A stretch of 64,000 nucleotides of DNA from Natronolimnobius baerhuensis (lineage in GTDB: Archaea > Halobacteriota > Halobacteria > Halobacteriales > Natrialbaceae), in NCBI RefSeq assembly GCF_002177135.1, contig NZ_MWPH01000003.1, positions 496,001 to 560,000 of the forward strand, written 5' to 3'. Shown here piece after piece: positions 1 through 7,677 of the stretch (its first letter is position 1; each line of letters begins with the position of its first letter). The position numbers were made by a program, and so were the translations under genes. Under the pieces are notes generated by a model. That model saw only the letters and a program-made list of their open reading frames with translations. It did no database searches and was not told where the DNA came from.

Positions 1-1
1 A

Positions 2-313
2 ACGTCAGACAGCGATGCACACGCAAGTGACACGGCTCTCTCCAACATCAATGCAAACCTCGAGCGCGATATTCTCGCGCTGGCGGTCGAAACGGGTGCT
101 GTCGCGGTCGATGAGTCGCCTGCGGACCGGCTGACGACAGCCGCAACCGGCCTCGTTGGGACAACCGGAGCGTCGTTCCCGCCGGCCGCTCACTGGCTTG
201 GCGATCTCGAGGCGACATTCGGCGAGACCACTGAGGCCTTCGAATTTGATCACGACGACGGCTCGCTCGAGGATCAGTCAACTGATCCAGCGACGTCTGC
301 AACGGATCCATGA
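2..313 (+). CDS. C-terminal part of an unidentified protein (5' end outside window)
   Basis: An open frame enters from the left edge and ends at TGA 311-313, giving about 103 residues of a C-terminus. The visible part starts acidic and Ser/Ala-rich, has a likely helical stretch around LERDILALAVETGAVAVDE, then a Gly/Pro-containing stretch, and ends in an acidic, Ser/Thr-rich tail typical of haloarchaeal C-termini. I do not recognise a family from this fragment. Composition and codon bias match the neighbours and no competing frame is better. It lies about 100 bases upstream of tRNA-Thr on the same strand. Confidence 0.6.
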   Translation, partial: TSDSDAHASDTALSNINANLERDILALAVETGAVAVDESPADRLTTAATGLVGTTGASFPPAAHWLGDLEATFGETTEAFEFDHDDGSLEDQSTDPATSATDP

Positions 314-413
314 TGGCTGTGGCGTTGACTCTCAGCTAGCGGTGTCATCGATACCCACGCCCGATAGCGAATCGAAACCCATAAAGACGACTCCGATCAA
401 CAGTAAATTGCGT

Positions 414-485
414 GCCTGGGTAGCTTAGCGGTAAAGCGCGTCCTTGGTAAGGACGAGAGCCCGGGTTCAAATCCCGGCCTAGGCT
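414..485 (+). tRNA. tRNA-Thr (anticodon GGT)
   Basis: The sequence folds as a full cloverleaf. The acceptor stem GCCTGGG pairs with CCTAGGC, with one G-T pair. The D-arm is GCTT/AAGC around AGCGGTA. The anticodon stem CGTCC/GGACG encloses loop TTGGTAA with anticodon GGT, which reads ACC. The T-arm is CCGGG/CCCGG around TTCAAAT, and the discriminator base is T. The 3' CCA is not encoded and there is no intron. A short T-run follows directly (from 485) and probably terminates transcription. Confidence 0.96.
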
Positions 486-562
486 TTTTGCGAGAACTCT
501 TCTCGAGGAGCGTTGCGTCTTCGAACGGCGACTACTAGTACGACTCACGACAAAGACAGTCC

Positions 563-1053
563 GTGCTCGTCGTGATCTGTGGTCCGCCGGGTGCTGGCAA
601 GACGACTATTACGAGTGCCCTCCGTCGTCACCTCGAGCGTCGCAACGTCAGTGTCCAAACACTGCATTCGGATTCGTTCTCGAGTCGGACGTACGAACAG
701 TTGTCCGACGGGGTACGGGAGACGCCAGCGAGCGCGATTACGCTCGTCGATGGCACGTTCTATCGCCAGTGCTGGCAGGCTCAGTTTCGGGCGTTCGAGC
801 CCGTTCGATTCGTGTACGTGACGGCGCCCTCGAGACGTGTCTCGAGCGGAACCGAACGCGTGCGGAGTCCATCGACGAGCAGGGAGTCCACGTCGTGTAC
901 CGAGAGTTTTCGACGCCGGATGCCGACGTGCGGATCAATACTGACGAGCAGTCAGTTTCGGATGCAGTCGAGCAACTCGTGGCCGCACTCGAGGAGTGGG
1001 GGTGGCTCGAGTGCGACGGCGAGTGGTCGCCGAGTTCTGAAACAAGCGTATAG
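563..1053 (+). pseudogene. Frameshifted adenylylsulfate-kinase-like / P-loop kinase
   Basis: The gene starts at GTG 563 with a Walker A motif (GPPGAGKTT, residues 7-15), followed by HSDSFSSRTYE and a VDGTFYR strand-loop as in small P-loop kinases of the adenylylsulfate kinase / tRNA kinase type. The frame then breaks. Up to about 829 it reads ...RFVYVTAP, and from 829 the C-terminal half (LETCLERNRTRAESIDEQG, then the GVHVVYREF stretch) continues in another frame to a stop at 1053. Restoring one C in the CCC run at 827-829 gives one ORF of about 164 residues. This is either a real single-base deletion in a C run or a sequencing error. Intact coding quality on both sides favours a recent event or an error. 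The substrate cannot be told. Confidence 0.75.
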
Positions 1054-1067
1054 ACGGGTTCTTAGCG

Positions 1068-2126
1068 CTACTTTCTGACGCCGGGGATTGTGAGTTCGTC
1101 CGGTCGCTCGTCAGGGACGAGTTCATCGGGGAGGATGTCCCAGTCGAGTTCGTCGGTGCCGGGTTCAGCGTTGGTTTCGAAGCCAGCTTCATCAGCCGGC
1201 GTACGCTCGCGGGCGTCCGCTGGCGGGCCGCCGTGTGCGTAGACGCCGTCGGGGTGGTCGACCGTCCAGACGTGCATCATGCAGGGGGTCCGACACGGAA
1301 TCTCGAGGTCGCCATCGGAAAAGTCCTGTTCGTAGGCCTGGCGGTAATACCACCAGGCGAAGCGGCCGGGGAGGCCGGCGTGGTAGTGCCAGGGTGAACA
1401 GCGGTCTTCGTGGCCGATGGGGCCATGGTCGTGATTGTGCTCGTCCTCATGGTCGGGGCCGTTGTAGTCGTGATCGTTGTGGCCGTTGCCGTGACCATGG
1501 CCACCGTTACCGCCGGAATCGCTGTCGCCGTCGTCGTGGCCGTACTCGTAGTCGTGATCCTCGTTTTCTGCGCGTCGTTCATTTCGCTCGTCCCAGACAG
1601 CCTCGTCGTTGTCGTACACTGCGGGTGGGTCGACTGGCTCGCCGTTGCGCGTCGCGATGAACATGACGCCGATGGATCGCCAGGAGGTGTTATCAACGAG
1701 AACGGATTCCGGGCGCTCGGGGTCGAGCACGGTGTCGTCGCCGATGTATTCCGGGTTGAGCCAGTGAGACCAGCCGTCTTCGTCGGCGACGTCGAGCGTA
1801 TCGAAGTAGGGCTTGAAGCCGGCGTCGATCAACGCGCCGACGTCGTCGTAGCGCTCCGTGAGTGTCTCGCGGACGGCAGCTTGTAGCTCCTGTGTTACCG
1901 GGTGATCGTCGTCGCAGCCGACGGTACTGGCTCCGGCACAGTAGCCCATACTCGGCCGTAACGTGGCGTCGGGACAGCGCTCGAACGCGGCTGCACCCGC
2001 TCGAGTCGACGCATCACTGGCGGCCGCGGTCTGTCCCGTTCCGACCGCAGAAACGGCGAGCGCCCCGCCCGATGCTCTCAGCAGTGTTCGTCGAGAGACG
2101 CGTCCCACATCCATCTCATCAGTCAT
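1068..2126 (-). CDS. Tat-exported histidine-rich protein, unknown function
   Basis: The protein has about 352 residues. The N-terminus carries a twin-arginine signal (SRRTLLRASGG followed by a hydrophobic Ala/Gly stretch and an Ala-rich cleavage region), so it is expected to be folded in the cytoplasm and exported. Residues roughly 185-240 form a low-complexity region of His, Asp, Gly and Asn (runs such as HGHGNGHNDHD), suited to binding divalent metals. This is followed by a conserved-looking part with CSPWHYHAGLPG, WWYYRQAYEQDF and CRTPCMMHVW, plus several Cys and His. ATG 2126 is chosen over the in-frame ATG 15 bases upstream because it places the RR motif near the start. It is transcribed convergently to the kinase. 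Metal binding is inference; I do not recognise the family. Confidence 0.8.
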   Translation of the reverse strand: MTDEMDVGRVSRRTLLRASGGALAVSAVGTGQTAAASDASTRAGAAAFERCPDATLRPSMGYCAGASTVGCDDDHPVTQELQAAVRETLTERYDDVGALIDAGFKPYFDTLDVADEDGWSHWLNPEYIGDDTVLDPERPESVLVDNTSWRSIGVMFIATRNGEPVDPPAVYDNDEAVWDERNERRAENEDHDYEYGHDDGDSDSGGNGGHGHGNGHNDHDYNGPDHEDEHNHDHGPIGHEDRCSPWHYHAGLPGRFAWWYYRQAYEQDFSDGDLEIPCRTPCMMHVWTVDHPDGVYAHGGPPADARERTPADEAGFETNAEPGTDELDWDILPDELVPDERPDELTIPGVRK

Positions 2127-2215
2127 GGCAGAGAGTCGCACATCCTCGACCGATGTAAACCATGTTGGCGCTCGAGGCGACTGTGTCTATCGATGACTGA
2201 ACGCGGACGACAGGA

Positions 2216-3256
2216 CTACTCGAGGCGTGCGCCGGTGCCCGCCCGCTCGAGGCCGGCGAGGTCGATTCGGCCGTCTGGCATGGGGACGCCCGCGTAGGGG
2301 TCCTCGGCGAGCAACAGCGGGCCGTCGAGGTCGGCGTAGTCGAGCAGCGGTGCGAGGTGACAGGCAGCGGCAATCGAGGCGTGGGATTCGGTCATACAGC
2401 CACACATCACCTCGAGGCCGTGTGCGCGGGCGGTGTGGATCATCCGCATCGCTTCGCGGAGGCTGCCGCATTTCATCAGTTTCAGGTTCACGATGTCACA
2501 CCGGTCTGCAACCTGTGGAACGTCGGCGAGTGTGAGACAGGACTCGTCGGCGGCAACTGGGAGCGCGGCACGCTCGTAGACGAACTGCAATCCGTCCGGA
2601 TTTGCTGCGGGAACCGGCTGTTCGATGAACTCGAGGTCGAACGCGGCGAGGCGCTCGATCCGCGTAACAGCCTCGCGGGGCGTCCAGGCTTCGTTCGCAT
2701 CGGCATAGAGGCGAACATCGGGTGCAACGTCTCGGATCGCCTCGATGATCTCGATGTCGCGGTCGGTGCCGAGTTTAATCTTCAGCGTCCCGTGGCCGCG
2801 CTCGAGTGCGTCGGCGGTTTTCTCGCGCATCGTCTCGAGGTCGTCGAGACCGATGGTGTAGGACGTCTCGACCGTGTTCGTCGGGTCGAGCCCCCAGTAG
2901 CGATACAGTGGAACCTCGAGGCGCTTTGCGACGAGGTCGTGTAACGCAATACTGACGGCCACGCGGGCGGCGGGGTTTCGGTGCACCGTCTCGCGCATGC
3001 GGCGCTCGATGCGCTCGAGGTGGTGTGGATCGCCCACGTCTTCGACGACTGCCAGCAGGTCGGGCAGGACTGCCTCGACCGTCGCCGCCGTCTCGCCGTA
3101 GTGTGACGACGGTGTCGCAGCGCCGATCCCGACGTGGCCCTCGTCGTCTTCGATGTGGACCGTCACGGCGTCCGTCTCGGTCTGGGTTCCGCGGGCGATG
3201 CCGAAGGCGTACTCGAGTGCGAGCGTTCGTCGCTCGAAATCGGTAGATGCGATCAT
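2216..3256 (-). CDS. dgcA: N-acetyl-D-glutamate racemase / enolase-superfamily epimerase DgcA
   Basis: This 346-residue enolase-superfamily protein has an N-terminal capping domain (1-120) and a TIM barrel with the full catalytic set. The set comprises the KxK pair K159/K161 (LKIKLG), metal ligands D186 (DANEAW), E212 (EQP) and D237 (ADES), a lysine in NLKLMKCGS, and the CMTES and DLDGP loops. By fold alone it would be called a dipeptide (L-Ala-D/L-Glu) epimerase. However, the gene directly upstream, three bases away, encodes a DUF1611 protein. The DUF1611-plus-epimerase pair is known as DgcN-DgcA, a D-glutamate catabolic route in which DgcN acetylates D-glutamate and DgcA racemises the N-acetyl product. 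The function is inferred from that pairing. Confidence 0.85.
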   Translation of the reverse strand: MIASTDFERRTLALEYAFGIARGTQTETDAVTVHIEDDEGHVGIGAATPSSHYGETAATVEAVLPDLLAVVEDVGDPHHLERIERRMRETVHRNPAARVAVSIALHDLVAKRLEVPLYRYWGLDPTNTVETSYTIGLDDLETMREKTADALERGHGTLKIKLGTDRDIEIIEAIRDVAPDVRLYADANEAWTPREAVTRIERLAAFDLEFIEQPVPAANPDGLQFVYERAALPVAADESCLTLADVPQVADRCDIVNLKLMKCGSLREAMRMIHTARAHGLEVMCGCMTESHASIAAACHLAPLLDYADLDGPLLLAEDPYAGVPMPDGRIDLAGLERAGTGARLE

Positions 3257-3259
3257 CGG

Positions 3260-4291
3260 TCAGTCCTCGAGCAGTGCCTCCAATACGGTGTCCGTCTCGA
3301 AGCGGATCACATCTGTTGCGGGGACGCCGAGTTCGTCGGCGTAGGTCTCGACGGCTTCCGCAGCGGCAGCCTCGTCGTCGCTGTCTAATCCGGATGTATT
3401 GAGCGCGCCGGCGACGATGTCAGCGTCGCTGACGGGGCCGGCCAGTCCCTCGTAGAGGTCGACGTAGGTCGAGAGCGAGGGCAGTTCGAACGACTCGTAG
3501 CCGTGGATGGCCTCCTGGCCGGCGTTGTGGCACAACACCAGTTTGTCGGCCATCGACCCGTGGAGAATGCCACACGTGACGGCGGAGTAGGCGGGATGGA
3601 CGATGCTTCCCTGGCCCTCGACGAAGAGATAGTCGTGCTCGTCGCCGATCTCCATGATCATCTCCTCGACCGCACCGGCGGCGAAGTCGGCAACGACGCG
3701 GTCGATTGGATTCCCCCAGCCCTCGATCATGATGCCCGTCTGGCCGGTCGGGATCACGGCGGCGTCGTAGCCGGCCTCGCGGGCGTCGCGAGCGAGTTCC
3801 ATCGTCGTCGTCATCTTCCCGACCGAGCAGTCCGTCCCGACGGTGAGGATGATTTCGGCGTCGACATCGCCGGCGACACCGTCTGCGACGCCGAGGTCGT
3901 CACTGGGCTTGCGAACATCCCGTAGCTCACAGTCGTTCGCCGCGGCGAGGCGGGCGAACTCCTCGTCGTCGCTGAGAAAGTAGTGCAGTCCAGATACCAC
4001 GTCACAGCCGTCCTCGAGGGCGGTGCGAACGTCGCCTCGCCACGTCTCGTCGAACTCGCCGCCGATGGGCGAGATGCCGATCAACAGCGCATCGACGTCG
4101 TCGCTCTCGAGATCGTCCATGCCGGCGACGATGGGTGCGTCCTGCACGTCCGGAACAAATTCGGAAACCCGTGCGCCGGCGTTGTCGCGGTCGAGAACGG
4201 CAACGATGTCGTCGGTGCCGTAGCGAAGCACGCCAAGTGCCGTCTTCGCTCGCTCGGGAAACTTCTCGTGGGCGAGAATCGCAATCTGCAT
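3260..4291 (-). CDS. dgcN: D-glutamate N-acetyltransferase DgcN (DUF1611 family)
   Basis: This 343-residue protein has the DUF1611 architecture. An N-terminal Rossmann-like domain (1-130) contains LLIGISPIGGEF, and a C-terminal P-loop NTPase-like domain contains the glycine-rich loop GTDCSVGKM (152-160) and the conserved VIPTGQTGIMIEG and VEGQGSIVHPAYS segments. Members were annotated only by DUF until linked to D-glutamate use together with the epimerase encoded next to them. Its start follows a TATA-like box by about 27 bases, so the mRNA is probably leaderless, and dgcA follows in the same operon after 3 bases. No dedicated regulator gene is adjacent. Confidence 0.85.
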   Translation of the reverse strand: MQIAILAHEKFPERAKTALGVLRYGTDDIVAVLDRDNAGARVSEFVPDVQDAPIVAGMDDLESDDVDALLIGISPIGGEFDETWRGDVRTALEDGCDVVSGLHYFLSDDEEFARLAAANDCELRDVRKPSDDLGVADGVAGDVDAEIILTVGTDCSVGKMTTTMELARDAREAGYDAAVIPTGQTGIMIEGWGNPIDRVVADFAAGAVEEMIMEIGDEHDYLFVEGQGSIVHPAYSAVTCGILHGSMADKLVLCHNAGQEAIHGYESFELPSLSTYVDLYEGLAGPVSDADIVAGALNTSGLDSDDEAAAAEAVETYADELGVPATDVIRFETDTVLEALLED

Positions 4292-4312
4292 ACCTGTGAT
4301 ATCGGCGACGAG

Positions 4313-4323
4313 CCACTTAAATG
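4313..4323 (-). promoter_or_regulatory. TATA-like box of the dgcN-dgcA operon
   Basis: On the minus strand this reads CATTTAAGTGG, centred about 27 bases before ATG 4291. That spacing fits a haloarchaeal promoter making a leaderless mRNA. Confidence 0.45.
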
Positions 4324-4357
4324 AGGTCGCTGGGACCGCTGTGGGTTGTCTACTGAC

Positions 4358-5380
4358 CTATAGGACGTGTAACTCCGTGGTCCAGAACGAGTGGACGGCG
4401 TCCTCGAGTGCCGGTTTCGGGTCGCCGGTCGCGTCGACGGCGGCAGTCGCTGCGGGCTCGAGGTCGATTTCGTCGGCGAGCGTGTCGACGACGCCGCGCT
4501 GACCGACGAGAAAGAGGCGCTCAATGCCGGAGTTCTCGTCATCGCCACCGCCAGCACCAGCTCCGTTCGCCACGGTGCTCGTTTGGCGTCCACCTCCATC
4601 GGCCTGCTCGAGTCGGCTACCGATGTGTTTCGCGAGCGCCTCGTCACAGCGATCCAGATGGGTGTCGATCTGCTCGTTGCGAATTCGTTCGAAGCGGGCC
4701 TGCGAGAAGCCGCCTTTCGAGTGGCTCCCCTTGACGTCGCTCTCGAAGCCGTGGTACTCGAGGCGCTCGTTGCCGTGGTAGATGCCGAGCGCGAACAGGT
4801 CGGTTCGGACCAGCGCAATCGCGTAGCGCCCGGTCGGCAGGAACCACTCGCGCTCGAGTCTGAATCGGTCGTGCCAGCCCGAGTCGTGCGCCGACGGCAG
4901 GACGGGCGGCTCGAGTGCGACCGAAACGAGGCCGGCATCGTCGAGACAGCAGACACACGGGGACGCATCCTCGAGCAGTGCGGTCCGCTCACTGAGGACA
5001 TCCTCCACTCCGAGGTCCTCGAGTGTCTCGCGGTCGTCGTCTCCACCCAAAATGGCCGTCAGCGCCCCCTCGGAGTCGGTTCGAACCGATTGCAGTCGCT
5101 CGAGAACGGTCTCGAGGCGGCCGCCGCGCAGTTGTTCGCGGCGACGAACCTCGATGCCGGCATCGTCGGATTCGACGCGTTCGAGTTCGCCCTCGAGTTG
5201 GGCGATTCGGTCCTCGAGCCGATTGACCTCCGCTTCGGCCTCTTGGCGGGCTGTCACCGCATCGGATCGACGATCCGCCTCAGCCTCGTAGCGACGCTCC
5301 ATGTGCTCGAGTTCGTCCTCGAGATCGGCGATGCGGTCTTTGAGTTCGGCGCGTCCCAGCACCTCGTCGAGGTCGAACAT
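4358..5380 (-). CDS. Vms1/ANKZF1-family peptidyl-tRNA hydrolase
   Basis: This 340-residue protein begins with a long charged coiled coil (about 1-90). It then has the VLRF1/eRF1-like domain with the diagnostic GSHSKGGFSQARFERIR segment (218-234), whose Gln (Q227) corresponds to the catalytic glutamine of yeast Vms1. In eukaryotes these proteins release nascent chains from tRNA on stalled 60S subunits (ribosome quality control). Archaeal relatives are assumed to act similarly. A CVCC cluster sits at 142-145 and a Gly/Asp-rich low-complexity linker at about 256-285. It ends 66 bases from the dgcN start on the same strand but has its own promoter space. Confidence 0.85.
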   Translation of the reverse strand: MFDLDEVLGRAELKDRIADLEDELEHMERRYEAEADRRSDAVTARQEAEAEVNRLEDRIAQLEGELERVESDDAGIEVRRREQLRGGRLETVLERLQSVRTDSEGALTAILGGDDDRETLEDLGVEDVLSERTALLEDASPCVCCLDDAGLVSVALEPPVLPSAHDSGWHDRFRLEREWFLPTGRYAIALVRTDLFALGIYHGNERLEYHGFESDVKGSHSKGGFSQARFERIRNEQIDTHLDRCDEALAKHIGSRLEQADGGGRQTSTVANGAGAGGGDDENSGIERLFLVGQRGVVDTLADEIDLEPAATAAVDATGDPKPALEDAVHSFWTTELHVL

Positions 5381-5461
5381 TCGGGCGAAAACGCGCTGCG
5401 TGGCTACTTCTAAGTTCGGGCTTCTCGCAGCGATGGTCCCGCGATATGGGTCGCCCGGCGT

Positions 5462-5851
5462 TCAGTGTCCGGACCCGGAATAGTCCTCGACCGTCTGCTC
5501 GGGGTCCTGTGGCAGTCCACCAGCGTACGCGAGTAACTGTTGTGCGTGCTCACGCCGGGCCAGAAACACCTCTCGAAGCGATGGTGGGTTCCGCAGGTCA
5601 GTGCCCTCGAGCAGTGATTCCGGCAGTGCAAGCGTGTTCGCAGGCACACCCTCGTTGCCATGGACGGGGAAGTGCTTGGACTCGAGTTTCATCACGAGCG
5701 GCGACTCGAGTGACTCGATCCCCTCACCGGTTGCATACACCTGCTCATTGAGTCGCTCGTGCTGGTCGCGGTGCATCAGTGCCCGATCTTGGTCGGTTGG
5801 CGTCACGTAGAGACGGCCGAGATAGTAGCTTCGCGAGAAGAGTTCGAACAT
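5462..5851 (-). CDS. DUF5802 family protein
   Basis: This soluble protein of 129 residues starts MFELFSRSYYLGRLYVTP, the hallmark N-terminus of a small haloarchaeal family I recall as DUF5802. ATG 5851 is preferred over an in-frame ATG 15 bases upstream because that family starts there and a TATA-like GTTAACT lies about 28 bases before it. The middle is a beta-rich segment (SLESPLVMKLESKHFPVHG) and the C-terminus is helical. There are no membrane segments and no catalytic motif that I recognise. Function is unknown. Confidence 0.7.
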   Translation of the reverse strand: MFELFSRSYYLGRLYVTPTDQDRALMHRDQHERLNEQVYATGEGIESLESPLVMKLESKHFPVHGNEGVPANTLALPESLLEGTDLRNPPSLREVFLARREHAQQLLAYAGGLPQDPEQTVEDYSGSGH

Positions 5852-6286
5852 GGTAACAATACCCATGGGGTAGGAGAAGTTAACTGTTTTCGGATAGGTT
5901 TAAATCGTCGCGCTATCACGGTGTTTTCTTCCTGTCTCGCTTCTGAGATGGTGACCGGTTCTCCCCTAGTACCGTTCACTGTCGTTTCCGCGGACATTTG
6001 TCTATTTTTGGCCCGTGATTGGTACGATCTGCCACATTGTGTCCCCACTGGGTTGCACTGTGGATCTCGATTGGGACTCGAGGGAGACACTGTGCCGACC
6101 AGCCATCGACCGATTCGTACTGTCTCACTATCGCGGGACCGTGACTGTCAATCGTCGCTATACGTTCTATCGCGTGCTCTCTTCGCTCGTTAAACGCTAA
6201 GAAGTCCTCTCGAGGCTTGAAACCGGACCGTGAACGGTGCGAACGAATCTTCGACTTTTTAACGGGTCCGTCACTACTTGCACTCG
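5852..6286. other. Intergenic region between divergent genes, no gene seen
   Basis: About 435 bases separate the DUF5802 gene and the secreted-protein gene. The reading frames here lack haloarchaeal coding character. The left end holds a TATA-like GTTAACT (minus strand, near 5879) and a GTTTAAAT (near 5899). The right end holds TTTTTAAC (near 6254-6261), 26-33 bases before ATG 6287, a likely leaderless promoter. I see no hairpin or RNA gene in between. Confidence 0.5.
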
Positions 6287-7591
6287 ATGACCGCCTCTCG
6301 GGTTCGCACCCGTCTTCGAATTTGCTGGCTTCTTGCCGTTGTCGTCGTCGCGGTGCTCGGGCTCACGGTCGCGCCGGTCGCGAGCGCGTTCGTGGCGTCC
6401 GGATCGGATACCGTTCCGACACTCGCCGACGAGCAGGCAACAGCGGCATCGGAGACCAGTGCTAACGAGTCGGGACCCAACGCGAGCGTGACGTCGTTCA
6501 TGCAGTCGACCGCTGCAGACGCTGAGCATACAGTCGATTCGGAGCTGTTCGATGCCAAGTACGAGACGGCAGACGACGAACAGCGAACAGCGCTGCTGAG
6601 CGACCGCGTCGATACTCTCGAGCAGCGCGCTGACCGACTCGAGGACGAGCGTGCCGAGCTTCGAGACGAGGCAGAATCGGCGGATGCACCTGGCCTGTAC
6701 CAGGCCCGCATGACGAAACTGACGGTCGAAATTTCGGGTCTCGAGCGAGAGATCGAAAAGACGACACAGCGTGCGAGTGCGGCCGGTGTCGAGGATGAGC
6801 GCCTCGAGTCGCTCAAATCGGATGTGGGCGCGCTCGCGGACGAGGACGTGACCCAAACATCACAGGGGATCGCTGGCTTCGACCGCCACCCTGGCCAGGG
6901 ACAGGGACCACCGACTGATCGGGGACCGAACGCTGCGGACGGATCACCGCCGGGACAGGCTGGAAATAGCAACAGTACGCCGCCGGGACAGGCGGGTGGA
7001 AATGAGACGCCCCCGGGCCAGTCTGGTGACGCTCCAGGACAGGGATCGTCCGGGAACGCACCTGCCGGTACCACACCGGGTGCGTCAAACGGCAACGCGG
7101 ATTCGCCCGGACAGGGTTCCGAGAACGGCCCCACCGGTGCGGGTAACGGTAACGGAACCGGTGGTGGTCCAGCGTCTGATTCTGCTTCCGGGCCCGAAAC
7201 GTCTGACTCGCAGTCGAACCACACCGACCGTTCCTCGAGCGGCCAGGAGCAAGAACGAGGCCACGGACAGGGTCAAGAGCAGCGTCAGGAACGGGGCCCC
7301 GGACAGGACCAGACCCAGGGTCAAGACTCGAACTCGACTGCCGACCAGGACGAGAAAGCGCCGTCTTCCGGAACTGACGACGCGACTGAATCTGAGGACC
7401 GCGCTGAGTCCGACGACGCGGACGACCAAGGTTCTGATACCGACTCGAGTTCACCGGCATCCGGAGTCGACAACTCGAGCGCGGCAAGTTCGAATTCGAC
7501 CGGCATAGACGACTCCAGCGGAAACGGGTCAGCAAACAACGACGCTCTGCAGTCTGATTCGCCCGGTCCGCCGGCTCACGCTGGTCCCTAA
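6287..7591 (+). CDS. Secreted coiled-coil protein with Pro/Gly/Gln-rich low-complexity domain
   Basis: This protein of about 434 residues has an N-terminal hydrophobic segment (CWLLAVVVVAVLGLTVAPVASAF), a Sec-type signal peptide with a likely cleavage after ASA. Next come a Ser/Thr/Asn-rich stretch, a charged coiled coil (about 85-180), and a long disordered domain of PPGQ, GQGQ and PGQ units that passes into a Ser/Asp/Asn-rich acidic C-terminus. No anchor or enzyme motif is seen. ATG 6287 is preferred to TTG 6278. The downstream gene on the same strand encodes an ArsR-like regulator. A cell-surface or extracellular role is inference. Confidence 0.75.
   Translation: MTASRVRTRLRICWLLAVVVVAVLGLTVAPVASAFVASGSDTVPTLADEQATAASETSANESGPNASVTSFMQSTAADAEHTVDSELFDAKYETADDEQRTALLSDRVDTLEQRADRLEDERAELRDEAESADAPGLYQARMTKLTVEISGLEREIEKTTQRASAAGVEDERLESLKSDVGALADEDVTQTSQGIAGFDRHPGQGQGPPTDRGPNAADGSPPGQAGNSNSTPPGQAGGNETPPGQSGDAPGQGSSGNAPAGTTPGASNGNADSPGQGSENGPTGAGNGNGTGGGPASDSASGPETSDSQSNHTDRSSSGQEQERGHGQGQEQRQERGPGQDQTQGQDSNSTADQDEKAPSSGTDDATESEDRAESDDADDQGSDTDSSSPASGVDNSSAASSNSTGIDDSSGNGSANNDALQSDSPGPPAHAGP
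6951..7043 (+). repeat. Degenerate PPGQ coding repeats
   Basis: In-frame degenerate units encode (S/T)PPGQ(A/S)G three times in succession, then PGQG. They lie within the secreted protein and are part of its disordered region. They are not a CRISPR array: units are short, imperfect and coding. Confidence 0.65.
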
Positions 7592-7677
7592 TCGTCTCGC
7601 TTGCGGTCGATTCGGCAACAAGCGTTTTCTGGCGCGAGCAGACACCCTTTTCAGCGACGACCCCATACCCTCGGTCG

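Noticed and set aside
414-485. tRNA-Thr as an integration site
   Set aside because: I found no second copy of its 3' end in the window and no integrase gene beside it.
1410-1886. Long Val-rich plus-strand frame opposite the His-rich protein
   Set aside because: It is the antisense of His/Asp codons (GTG/GTC), which produces a false hydrophobic protein. It lacks haloarchaeal composition.
3385-3573. Short Arg/Ser/Thr-rich frames within dgcN and dgcA
   Set aside because: They are shadows of well-supported genes in other frames, as are most other short frames in the window.
6951-7330. Repeat-rich stretch that could suggest a CRISPR array
   Set aside because: Units are short, imperfect and in frame, encoding PPGQ/GQ repeats. 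There are no constant-length spacers and no cas genes.
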